From: Bryobacterales bacterium KBS 96
GTDB taxonomy: Bacteria > Acidobacteriota > Terriglobia > Bryobacterales > Bryobacteraceae
Direction of reading: 5' to 3'
Assembly (NCBI GenBank): GCA_000381625.1
Contig: KB906767.1
Coordinates: 2,930,434 to 2,994,433 of the forward strand
Length of the DNA: 64,000 nucleotides
Shown: in pieces, positions 45,217-53,117 of the stretch
How the letters are laid out: each line of letters starts with the position of its first letter
How positions within the stretch are numbered: position 1 is the first letter of the stretch
Notes under the pieces: generated by a model
Seen by the model: the letters and a program-made list of their open reading frames with translations, nothing else
Database searches by the model: none
Told to the model about the DNA's origin: nothing
Translations under genes and position numbers: made by a program

Positions 45217-46602
45217 ATGATTGAGATCGACGGGTTTCTCGAACCGGTAGCCGGCGCTAATCCGTGCGGCGAAAATCTTTACTACTCGCCCGTTTTCGAC
45301 AAAATCAGAGAAGCAAGGCGGCAGGACGACGCCGGCCCAATGGGTCAATGGGAGCGCGAGCTGAAGGCGTCCGACTTCAGGACCGTCGTCAAGCTGGGCG
45401 AAGAAGCGCTCAGAACCAAAACCAAAGATTTGTGGTTAGCCGCCTGGCTCGCGGAAGCCTGGATTGGCCGCGATCGCATTCCGGGCCTGATCGCGGGCCT
45501 GAAACTCGTGACCACCCTGATGACAAGGTTCTGGGATGGCCTGCATCCCGGGGTGGAAGACGGAGATCTCGGATTGCGGGCGACTCCGCTCGAATGGTTA
45601 GGCAGCGCGGCCACGGCGCCTTCGCCGATTCTCCTGCTGAAGGGTGTTCCTCTTACTGAGAGTGGCGCAACTTGGCTTGTCTACAAAGAATCGCGCGCCA
45701 TGGGATACGAGGACGCCGTGCGCGGCAACGACGCTCGCATGAAGGCGCGAGCGGCCGCCATCAAAGAAGGAAAGCTATCCCCGGAAGAATTCGACAAGCA
45801 GTTTGACGCCACTCCGAAGGCGTTCTATCGCCAGTTGGAGAGCGATTGCGAAGAGGCGGCGGCAGCCCTTACGGATTTGAACCGGTTTTGCGACGAACGC
45901 TTCGGCGAGGATTCCCCTAATCTCTCGCCTTTACGGAGCGCCCTCGAAGAAATTGCGATCGACGTTCACACTCTTCTTCACAAAAAGCTTCAGGCCGATC
46001 CCGATCCCGTAGAAGCGGCTCCGGCTCCTCCGAATTCTCAGCTTGCCGGCGGTGCGGATGAATCTGTTTCCATTGCGGCGCCGCAGCCTTCCACGTTAGG
46101 GCCCCTTTCGGATTTCGCCAACCTTCCCTCCGGCCAGATTGCCACCGGCGCCGATGCAGCTATGCACGTCCTTGCGGCTGCCCAGTTCCTCCGCCGTGAA
46201 GCGCCATCGAACCCGGTTTCTTATCTCATCGTCCGCGCTTTGCGGTGGGGCGAATTGCGCGCCACGAGCGATCGTCTCGATCCTTTGCTCGAAGCGCCTG
46301 CAGGCGATGTCCGCAGGACGATCCGTCAATACGCCAATCAGAAGGATTGGAAGCGGCTGCTCGATACCGCCGAAACCGTCATGGCGAGCGGATGCGGCCG
46401 CGGATGGCTCGACTTACAGCGCTATTCGATTCTGGCTTGCGACGAGCTCGGCTATCAGGAGGCTTCGAAGGCGATTCGTTCGGAATTGAAAACGCTTCTG
46501 GCCGATTTCCCACAATTGCCAACTGCCATCTTGAACGACGACACGGGCACGGCAAATCCGGAAACACTGAACTGGCTGCGTCAGGAAGGATTCATTTTGT
46601 AG
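45217..46602 (+). CDS. tssA: T6SS cap/assembly protein TssA (ImpA)
   Basis: A 461-residue protein with an ImpA N-terminal domain (LEPVAGANPCGENLYYSPVF; WLAAWLAEAWIGRDRIPGLI; MTRFWDGLHPGVEDGDLGLR). The central part (about 165-340) is variable and Pro/Ala-rich. The C-terminal part has a helical oligomerisation-type segment (ILACDELGYQEASKAIRSEL). TssA organises baseplate and sheath polymerisation. It follows tagJ by 6 bases and precedes tssE by 7. Confidence 0.88.
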   Translation: MIEIDGFLEPVAGANPCGENLYYSPVFDKIREARRQDDAGPMGQWERELKASDFRTVVKLGEEALRTKTKDLWLAAWLAEAWIGRDRIPGLIAGLKLVTTLMTRFWDGLHPGVEDGDLGLRATPLEWLGSAATAPSPILLLKGVPLTESGATWLVYKESRAMGYEDAVRGNDARMKARAAAIKEGKLSPEEFDKQFDATPKAFYRQLESDCEEAAAALTDLNRFCDERFGEDSPNLSPLRSALEEIAIDVHTLLHKKLQADPDPVEAAPAPPNSQLAGGADESVSIAAPQPSTLGPLSDFANLPSGQIATGADAAMHVLAAAQFLRREAPSNPVSYLIVRALRWGELRATSDRLDPLLEAPAGDVRRTIRQYANQKDWKRLLDTAETVMASGCGRGWLDLQRYSILACDELGYQEASKAIRSELKTLLADFPQLPTAILNDDTGTANPETLNWLRQEGFIL

Positions 46603-46609
46603 GAGAAAG

Positions 46610-47095
46610 ATGGCAAAGGACCACGGCGACGGGCCCATTACGCTTTCCGTTCTCGACCGGCTGATAGACGACGAGCCGAAGGAGTCGGCCGAAGCGCCGA
46701 TGCAGCGCTCCAAATCGTTGGCTAAATTGAAGGCTGCCGTTCGCCGCGACATCGAGTGGCTTTTGAATTCTCGTCAGCCCGTCGATCCCGTCCCCGAGGA
46801 CTGTCCGGAACTGCTGCGCTCTGTCTACAACTATGGATTGCCCGACATCACATCGGCCAATCTGATGAGCGTCGATGGACGCGCCCGGCTCATGCGTGCG
46901 GTGGAGGCGGCGCTGACCGCGTTCGAGCCTCGTCTTGGTAACGTCCGCGTGATTCTCAACTCGACGGCCGGCGATAAGTTGCCGCGGATCCGCTTCACGG
47001 TGGAAGGCATGTTGCGCGTCGATCCGTCTCCTGAGCATGTCAGCTTCGATACGCTGCTTGAAGTTGCCAACGGCGAATACAAAGTGCAGAGTTAA
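46610..47095 (+). CDS. tssE: T6SS baseplate protein TssE (gp25-like)
   Basis: A 161-residue protein related to T4 gp25. The motif VRRDIEWLLNSRQPVD, then LLRSVYNYGLPDITSANL, is diagnostic; the long C-terminal helix and beta strands (LGNVRVILNS; PRIRFTVEGMLRV) complete the fold. It forms part of the baseplate with TssF, TssG and TssK. The ribosome binding site is AGGAGA. A 300-base repeat-bearing gap separates it from tssF, the only large gap inside the operon. Confidence 0.92.
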   Translation: MAKDHGDGPITLSVLDRLIDDEPKESAEAPMQRSKSLAKLKAAVRRDIEWLLNSRQPVDPVPEDCPELLRSVYNYGLPDITSANLMSVDGRARLMRAVEAALTAFEPRLGNVRVILNSTAGDKLPRIRFTVEGMLRVDPSPEHVSFDTLLEVANGEYKVQS

Positions 47096-47404
47096 GGTGC
47101 AATGCCACTTACGTTAAGAGACAGTGTTCGATTGATGCAACCGCTGAGACTGAGCCGGAAGCGTAAGCGACCCAAGACGAATCGCGACGGTTCGCTTCAA
47201 TCCCTTCTAGCTTCACGGCAAAGTTGGTCACGTTGCCATCTCGGACCGGGCATGCCTGGCCACTACACGAAATCCGCGTCTGTTGTAGGGTCGAGGCATG
47301 CCTCGACCGCCTTCGAGGTGCGATACGTTCATCCGCTACAGCTTCGACGGTTGCTGCCACTCGTGCTTCGCTTTTGTTCTTAGGTAAGTAACATTGGGGC
47401 TAAG
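47096..47404. other. Repeat-bearing gap inside the T6SS operon (between tssE and tssF)
   Basis: About 309 bases without a convincing gene; an ATG-initiated frame 47102-47383 has no ribosome binding site and no recognisable fold. It contains GAGCCGGAAGCGTAAGC near 47152-47168, loosely like the REP-type hairpin seen at 35922, and a long-form palindromic repeat at 47242-47311. No promoter was recognised, so tssF and later genes may depend on read-through. Confidence 0.5.
47242..47311. repeat. Dispersed palindromic repeat, long form, copy B
   Basis: The inverted copy of the element at 33195-33262. It reads CGGACCGGGCATGCCTGGCC, CACGAAATCCGCGTCTGTTG, then GGTCGAGGCATGCCTCGACC. Here the palindrome is perfect (TCGAGGCATGCCTCGA), whereas copy A has one mismatch. 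It lies inside the T6SS operon between tssE and tssF. Confidence 0.75.
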
Positions 47405-49243
47405 ATGCGCGAAGATCTGAAACGGTATTACGACGACGAACTAAGCTTTCTCCGTCAAATGGGAGCGGAGTTCGCGAACAAATACCCAAAGATCGCGGAC
47501 CGCCTCGTGCTGGAGCCGAATCGCTGCGAAGATCCTCACGTCGAGCGGATGCTGGAGGCGTTCGCCTTTCTCACCGCGCGCCTGCACCTGAAAATCGACG
47601 ACGAATTTCCCGAGATCACCGAGTCGCTCATTGAGGTGCTCTACCCGCATTTCCTCCGCCCCATTCCTTCCATGTCCGTCGTTCAACTGGATATCGATCC
47701 CGAGCAGGGCAAGCTATCGACGGGCGTTACCATCCCACGCGAGACGCTGTTGTATTCCCGGCCTGTCGATGGCGTTCCGTGTAAATTTCGCACCTGCTAC
47801 GAGACAACCGTTTGGCCGATCAAGGTTCGCGAAGCGCGGTGGCGTTCCCCCGAGCGCCTGAGCCCTCCTTTGAAAGCGCCGGATGCCATGGCGGCCTGCA
47901 GCATCGAACTCGCTTGCGAGGGTGAGGCCCAGTTCTCAAATCTCGAGATCAAGTCGCTGCAGCTTTATCTGAACGGCGATAGCAACGTCGTCTATACGCT
48001 TTACGAGTTGTTGTTTAACAATTGCGTCCGCATTCTGCTGCGCAATCCCAAAAAACCGGAGCAGCGTCCGATCGCGCTACCTCCGAATTCGCTGCGCGCC
48101 ATGGGCTTTGCCAACGAGGAAGCCCTGCTTCCATATTCCCGCCGCTCCTTCACCGGCTACCGCCTGCTGCAGGAGTATTTCGCATTTCCCGAAAAATTCC
48201 TCTTTGCCGAGTTGAACAATCTGCAATGTCTGTCGGCGGGCGATTTCGAAGACCGCGTTGAAGTTGTATTCTTGATTTCGCCGTTTGAACGAAACGACCG
48301 GCAGCAAGCCCTGGAACTGAACATCACGGAGAAGACGTTCAAGCTGGGCTGCACACCAATCGTCAATTTGTTCCCGCACACCGCCGAACCCATTCTGTTG
48401 GAGCATACGCGTTTCGAATATCCTGTGGCCCCCGATTTTCGCCGCCCTAACGCGCTGGAAGTGTTTTCGATCGATCAGGTGCTTACGTCCAGCCCGGACC
48501 GGCAGGAGATCACCTATTACGAGCCGTTCTATTCCAGCCACCACGGGCGGCCAGAAGGCAAGAACCAGGCCTACTGGCACGCGAAGCGCCGCCCATCGCT
48601 TCGCCAGCACGACTCTGGCGCCGATGTTTTCCTGTCTTTGTTGGACACGAGCGGGGAGTCGACCCGCCTTGGCGCCGACACGCTGACCGTGCGCTGCACC
48701 TGTACCAACCGCGATCTTCCTTCTCGTTTGCCCTTCGGCAGTGACACCGGCGATTTCGTCGTGGAGGGCGCGTCCGTAGTTAAGCGTGTCCTCACAATAC
48801 GGAAGCCTACGGCGACCGTCCGACCGCCCTTGAAAACCGGACTCCACTGGCGTCTCATCTCTCATCTTTCGTTGAATTATTTGTCGCTCGTCGAGGAAGG
48901 TCGCGGCGCTTTGCAGGAAATCCTTCGGCTGTACAACTATTCCGATTCCACCTCTCACGAGCATCAAATCGCCGGCATCACTTCGCTAAAAAGCCAGCGT
49001 CATGTCGACAGAGTGGTTTCCGGTCAGGGCATCAGCTTCGCGCGTGGAATCCGAGTCGAGATGGAGCTCGATGAAGAACCGTTTGCGGGTGGCGGCGTAT
49101 TCCTCTTTGCATCTCTGATCGAGCGCTTTCTGGCGTTGTATGCTTCGTTAAACAGCTTTAGCCAGTTGGTGGTTCGCACCAAACAGCGGAAGGAGGTTCT
49201 CCGCGAATGGCGCCCCCGAGCGGGAGAGCGGATACTGCTCTGA
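47405..49243 (+). CDS. tssF: T6SS baseplate protein TssF (ImpG/VasA)
   Basis: A 612-residue protein. The N-terminus LKRYYDDELSFLRQMGAEFA with KYPKIADRL, then DPHVERMLEAFAFLTARLHL and LIEVLYPHFLRPIPSMSVVQ, is the TssF signature. The C-terminal part has GTRVEMELDEEPFAGG-like text and VFLFASLIERFLALYASLNS. It is a wedge component of the baseplate and binds TssG. Its end overlaps tssG by 37 bases. Confidence 0.95.
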   Translation: MREDLKRYYDDELSFLRQMGAEFANKYPKIADRLVLEPNRCEDPHVERMLEAFAFLTARLHLKIDDEFPEITESLIEVLYPHFLRPIPSMSVVQLDIDPEQGKLSTGVTIPRETLLYSRPVDGVPCKFRTCYETTVWPIKVREARWRSPERLSPPLKAPDAMAACSIELACEGEAQFSNLEIKSLQLYLNGDSNVVYTLYELLFNNCVRILLRNPKKPEQRPIALPPNSLRAMGFANEEALLPYSRRSFTGYRLLQEYFAFPEKFLFAELNNLQCLSAGDFEDRVEVVFLISPFERNDRQQALELNITEKTFKLGCTPIVNLFPHTAEPILLEHTRFEYPVAPDFRRPNALEVFSIDQVLTSSPDRQEITYYEPFYSSHHGRPEGKNQAYWHAKRRPSLRQHDSGADVFLSLLDTSGESTRLGADTLTVRCTCTNRDLPSRLPFGSDTGDFVVEGASVVKRVLTIRKPTATVRPPLKTGLHWRLISHLSLNYLSLVEEGRGALQEILRLYNYSDSTSHEHQIAGITSLKSQRHVDRVVSGQGISFARGIRVEMELDEEPFAGGGVFLFASLIERFLALYASLNSFSQLVVRTKQRKEVLREWRPRAGERILL

Positions 49244-50241
49244 TGCGGCGAACGGTCGAAGACCGTCTCTTCGCCGAGCCGTATTCCTTCGAATTCGTGC
49301 AGGCGGTCCGTCTCATGCAGGCCTTCTATAAGGAACGCAGCGGCGTCGGCTTGTTCCAACTTCCGCGCAACGAAATCCTGCGTTTCGGTGTGAATCCGTC
49401 GCTGGCGTTCCCGGCAAGCGAAATTCAGTCGCTTGAAATGGCGCCCGATCGTCCGCCGCTGATGCGAGTGAACTTTCTCGGCCTCATCGGCCCTCTTGGT
49501 GTGCTGCCCATCTACTACACCGAACTGGTTGCTGGCCGCGTTCAGGCGCGTGACAACACGCTTCGCGATTTCCTCGACATCTTTCATCACCGGTTGATCT
49601 CGCTCTTCTATCGGGCATGGCGGAAATACCGCTATCTTGTCGGAGTTGAGCAGGGCGATGGCGACCGGTTCTCGCAATATATTTTCGACGTGATCGGCCT
49701 CGGCACGAAAGGCCTGCGCGACCGCCAGGACATTCCCGACGCATCTCTCCTCTATTACGCCGGCCTTCTTGCACAGCAGCCCCGTTCCGCCGTCGCGCTC
49801 GAGCAAATACTGGCTGATTATTTCGGCGTGGACGTAAAAGTCGAACAGTTCCTCGGGGCTTGGTATCGCCTTTCCGGCAATGCTCAATGCAATCTCGACG
49901 ACACGGAATTGGATTCGCAGCAGGTGGGATTTGGCGCCGTGGTGGGCGACGAAGTTTGGGATCCGCAGGCGCGCGTGCGCCTTGTTTTGGGCCCGCTGAC
50001 GCTTCGGCAATACCTCGATTTCCTCCCATCCGGCTCGGCCTTCCGGCCGCTTCGAACCATGGTGCGCCTGTTCGCTGGCGACGAACTGGACTTTGAAGTG
50101 CAATTAATTCTGCGTCACCAGGATGTCCCTGCCTGCGAGTTGGGCGCAAGCGGCGAGGCTTCTCCTCAGTTAGGATGGCTGAGCTGGAGTAAAACCAAAC
50201 CGGCGGACCGCAATCCAAGCGAAACTGTTCTGCAATTGTAG
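49207..50241 (+). CDS. tssG: T6SS baseplate protein TssG (ImpH/VasB)
   Basis: A 344-residue protein. ATG 49207 is preferred because AAGGAGG lies 10 bases upstream; ATG 49243 is possible. Signature segments: YSFEFVQAVRLMQAFYKERS, LRFGVNPSLAFPASEI, VNFLGLIGPLGVLPIYYTEL, and HHRLISLFYRAWRKYRY. It partners TssF in the baseplate wedge. The overlap with tssF suggests coupled translation and balanced stoichiometry. Confidence 0.94.
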   Translation: MAPPSGRADTALMRRTVEDRLFAEPYSFEFVQAVRLMQAFYKERSGVGLFQLPRNEILRFGVNPSLAFPASEIQSLEMAPDRPPLMRVNFLGLIGPLGVLPIYYTELVAGRVQARDNTLRDFLDIFHHRLISLFYRAWRKYRYLVGVEQGDGDRFSQYIFDVIGLGTKGLRDRQDIPDASLLYYAGLLAQQPRSAVALEQILADYFGVDVKVEQFLGAWYRLSGNAQCNLDDTELDSQQVGFGAVVGDEVWDPQARVRLVLGPLTLRQYLDFLPSGSAFRPLRTMVRLFAGDELDFEVQLILRHQDVPACELGASGEASPQLGWLSWSKTKPADRNPSETVLQL

Positions 50242-50262
50242 TTTTCTCGAAGGAGACTCTCG

Positions 50263-52968
50263 ATGACCGTCAACCTGAAATCGCTGATCGGCAAGCTGAA
50301 TGAAACCACTCGCAACGCGCTGGAAGGAGCCGCCGGGCTGTGCCTCTCGCGCACTCATTACGATATTGAAATCGAGCACTTCCTGCTCAAACTACTGGAC
50401 GCGCAAGACAGCGACCTGATGCGGATTATTCAGCATTTTGGAGTGGATAAATCGCGGTTTACGGGAGAGCTTACGCGCGGTCTCGACAAACTGAAGACCG
50501 GGAACGCCCGGAATCCCGTACTCAGTCCTTCCCTCGTAAAGATGTTGACCACGGGGTGGACCGTCGGCTCGGTCGACTACAATGCCGGCCAAATTCGCAG
50601 CGGTTTCGCTATTGTCGCTCTCTTGACCGAGGAAGAGCTGGTTCGCATCGCTCGCGACTTCAGCCGCGAGTTGCAGATGATCCAGCCCGAAGCGCTCAAG
50701 CGCGAATTTTCCGCGATTGTGAGCGGCTCTCCCGAGGATTCTCAGACGGCTGCGGCAGCGGCCACACCCGGCGCCGCTCCTGGATCTCCGGGAGCCCAAG
50801 CCGCTGGAGGAAAGACAGCCAATCTCGATCAATTTACGGTCAATCTCACGGAAAATGCGAAACTCGGCAAAATCGATCAGGTGCTTGGCCGCGATTCCGA
50901 AATTCGCCAGATTGTCGATATTCTGATGCGCCGGCGGCAGAACAACCCGATTTTGACCGGCGAAGCCGGGGTCGGGAAAACGGCCGTCGTCGAAGGGTTC
51001 GCTTTGCGAGTGGCGCAAGGGGATGTCCCGCCGCCGCTGCGAAATGTCGTGGTCCGCACGCTCGATTTGGCCTTGTTGCAGGCCGGAGCCGGCATCAAAG
51101 GCGAATTTGAGAACCGGTTGAAGGGACTGATCGAAGAAGTCAAGCGATCGCCGATTCCGATTATTCTCTTCATCGACGAAGCCCACACCATGATTGGCGC
51201 CGGCGGACAAGCCGGCCAAAACGATGCCGCGAATCTATTGAAGCCGGCGCTGGCGCGAGGCGAGTTGAGAACGATCGCGGCGACGACCTGGTCCGAGTAC
51301 AAGAAGTATTTTGAAAAGGATCCCGCGCTCGCCCGGCGTTTCCAGGTTGTTAAAGTCGAGGAGCCTACCGAGAGTCAGTGTCTTGTGATGATGCGTGGGA
51401 TAGTGAGCGCGCTAGAAACGCATCACAACGTCCGCATCCTCGATGAGGCCGTGAACGCCGCCGTCGTGCTGTCGCACCGCTACCTGGCTGGCCGCCAATT
51501 GCCCGACAAGGCGGTCAGCGTGCTCGATACCGCCTGCGCGCGCCTTTCCCTCGGGCAGAACGCCACTCCGGGTCCCATAGAAGATACCGTTCGACAAATC
51601 GACGATCTTGCCGTCCAGGAGCGTGTCCTCCAGCGCGAACTCGCCGTCGGACACGATCATGGTGAACGTCTTGAGGAAATCGTCGCGAAGAAGACCGCGC
51701 TTGAAGCGCAGCTCTCCTCGATGAAGGAGAAATGGGAGAAGGTCAAAGGTCTGGTTATCCGCATACGCGAGTTGCGCACCCAGCTCGAAGCGACGGCCCC
51801 TGGTGCTGCCGTAAGTGGCGCACATGCTGCCGCCGTTGGAGGAAGCGCCAGCGCGGAACCGGTGACCACAGCCGATCCCGAGGCGCTGCGCTTGGAACTG
51901 GCGAGTCTGGTTGCCGATCTCGAAACGACCCAAGGCGAAACATCTCTGATGCGCGTTACCGTCGACCAGCAGATCGTCGGCGAAGTGATCTCCGGCTGGA
52001 CCGGCATACCAATCGGCAAGATGGTAAAAGACGAAATCGCCACCGTCCTTGAACTTGAGAAGGTCCTTCAAAAACGCGTAATCGGCCAGGATCACGCCAT
52101 GGGGCTTATCGCGCAGCGCATCCGTACCGGGCGCGCTAGCCTGGACGACCCTGGCAAGCCGGTTGGCGTGTTCATGTTAGTTGGACCCAGCGGTGTCGGC
52201 AAAACCGAAACCGCCCTGACACTTTCCGATTTAATGTATGGCGGCGAGCATAACCTCATCGCCATCAACATGTCGGAATTTCAGGAAGCCCATACGGTCT
52301 CAACTTTGAAGGGCTCGCCCCCTGGCTATGTGGGCTACGGCGAAGGCGGAGTGCTTACGGAAGCCGTACGCCGCAGGCCTTATTCCGTGGTTCTGCTGGA
52401 CGAAGTCGAAAAGGCCCATCCGGACGTACTGGAACTTTTCTATCAGGTCTTCGACAAAGGTTTGATGGAGGACGGCGAGGGCCGGGAAATCGATTTTAAG
52501 AACACGATTATCCTGTTGACCACCAACGCCTGTACCGATCAGTTAATGAAGCTCTGCGCCGACCCGGAAACCGCTCCTACGCCGGATGGCCTCGTCCGAA
52601 CGATCAAACCGGAACTGAATAAAATATTTAAGCCGGCATTTCTCGGCCGCATGGTCGTCATCCCCTACTATCCGATTCGCGACGAGAACTTGAAAAAGAT
52701 TATCCGTCTCAAATTGGACAAGATCAAGCGGCGCATGATGGAGAACCACAAAATCGCTCTGCAGTATCGGGAATCCGTTATCGACGAAGTCGCGAAGCGG
52801 TGTACGGAAGTCGAAAGCGGCGCGCGCAACGTCGACAATATCCTGACCAATACGTTGTTGCCCGATATCTCCCGCCAGCTTCTGGCCAGTCTGGTGGAAG
52901 GCCGGCGGTTGAGGACCGTGGATATCGGCATGGCCGCCGACGGAGCGTTTCAATATTCCATTGCGTGA
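50263..52968 (+). CDS. clpV: T6SS sheath-recycling AAA+ ATPase ClpV (TssH)
   Basis: A 901-residue double AAA+ protein of the ClpB/ClpV group. An N-terminal Clp-N domain (about 1-150) is followed by an Ala/Gly/Pro-rich linker. AAA-1 has GEAGVGKT and IILFIDEAHT; AAA-2 has GPSGVGKTETA and VVLLDEVEKAHPDV. The middle coiled-coil is short and bears an Ala/Gly-rich insert near residue 520. It disassembles the contracted sheath to recycle TssB/TssC. The ribosome binding site is AAGGAG. Confidence 0.95.
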   Translation: MTVNLKSLIGKLNETTRNALEGAAGLCLSRTHYDIEIEHFLLKLLDAQDSDLMRIIQHFGVDKSRFTGELTRGLDKLKTGNARNPVLSPSLVKMLTTGWTVGSVDYNAGQIRSGFAIVALLTEEELVRIARDFSRELQMIQPEALKREFSAIVSGSPEDSQTAAAAATPGAAPGSPGAQAAGGKTANLDQFTVNLTENAKLGKIDQVLGRDSEIRQIVDILMRRRQNNPILTGEAGVGKTAVVEGFALRVAQGDVPPPLRNVVVRTLDLALLQAGAGIKGEFENRLKGLIEEVKRSPIPIILFIDEAHTMIGAGGQAGQNDAANLLKPALARGELRTIAATTWSEYKKYFEKDPALARRFQVVKVEEPTESQCLVMMRGIVSALETHHNVRILDEAVNAAVVLSHRYLAGRQLPDKAVSVLDTACARLSLGQNATPGPIEDTVRQIDDLAVQERVLQRELAVGHDHGERLEEIVAKKTALEAQLSSMKEKWEKVKGLVIRIRELRTQLEATAPGAAVSGAHAAAVGGSASAEPVTTADPEALRLELASLVADLETTQGETSLMRVTVDQQIVGEVISGWTGIPIGKMVKDEIATVLELEKVLQKRVIGQDHAMGLIAQRIRTGRASLDDPGKPVGVFMLVGPSGVGKTETALTLSDLMYGGEHNLIAINMSEFQEAHTVSTLKGSPPGYVGYGEGGVLTEAVRRRPYSVVLLDEVEKAHPDVLELFYQVFDKGLMEDGEGREIDFKNTIILLTTNACTDQLMKLCADPETAPTPDGLVRTIKPELNKIFKPAFLGRMVVIPYYPIRDENLKKIIRLKLDKIKRRMMENHKIALQYRESVIDEVAKRCTEVESGARNVDNILTNTLLPDISRQLLASLVEGRRLRTVDIGMAADGAFQYSIA

Positions 52969-52970
52969 TT

Positions 52971-52987
52971 TGGCAGCGCGCCTGCAA
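52971..52987 (+). promoter_or_regulatory. Candidate sigma-54 promoter upstream of vgrG
   Basis: TGGCAGCGCGCCTGCAA has GG at 52972-52973 and GC at 52984-52985, separated by 10 bases as in sigma-54 promoters. It matches the consensus less well than the operon promoter (three deviations). It stands in the 149-base gap between clpV and vgrG and would give vgrG its own start. It is weaker evidence than 41554-41570. Confidence 0.42.
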
Positions 52988-53117
52988 TGTATTTGCGAGG
53001 AGGATCGATACTCTCGGGATCCTTCCCTCGTTTAGTTTTCGTGCGCGCAGTGTTGCGGCCTCACCGGGCCGGGCATTGCGCGCATGCTTTTGATAGAACC
53101 CGGCGAGGAAGATGCCC

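Noticed and set aside
47102..47383. 93-codon frame between tssE and tssF
   Set aside because: It covers the palindromic repeat, is basic and without domain, and has no ribosome binding site.
49024..50103. 359-codon minus-strand frame opposite tssF/tssG
   Set aside because: Antisense shadow with no domain; the plus-strand genes are certain.
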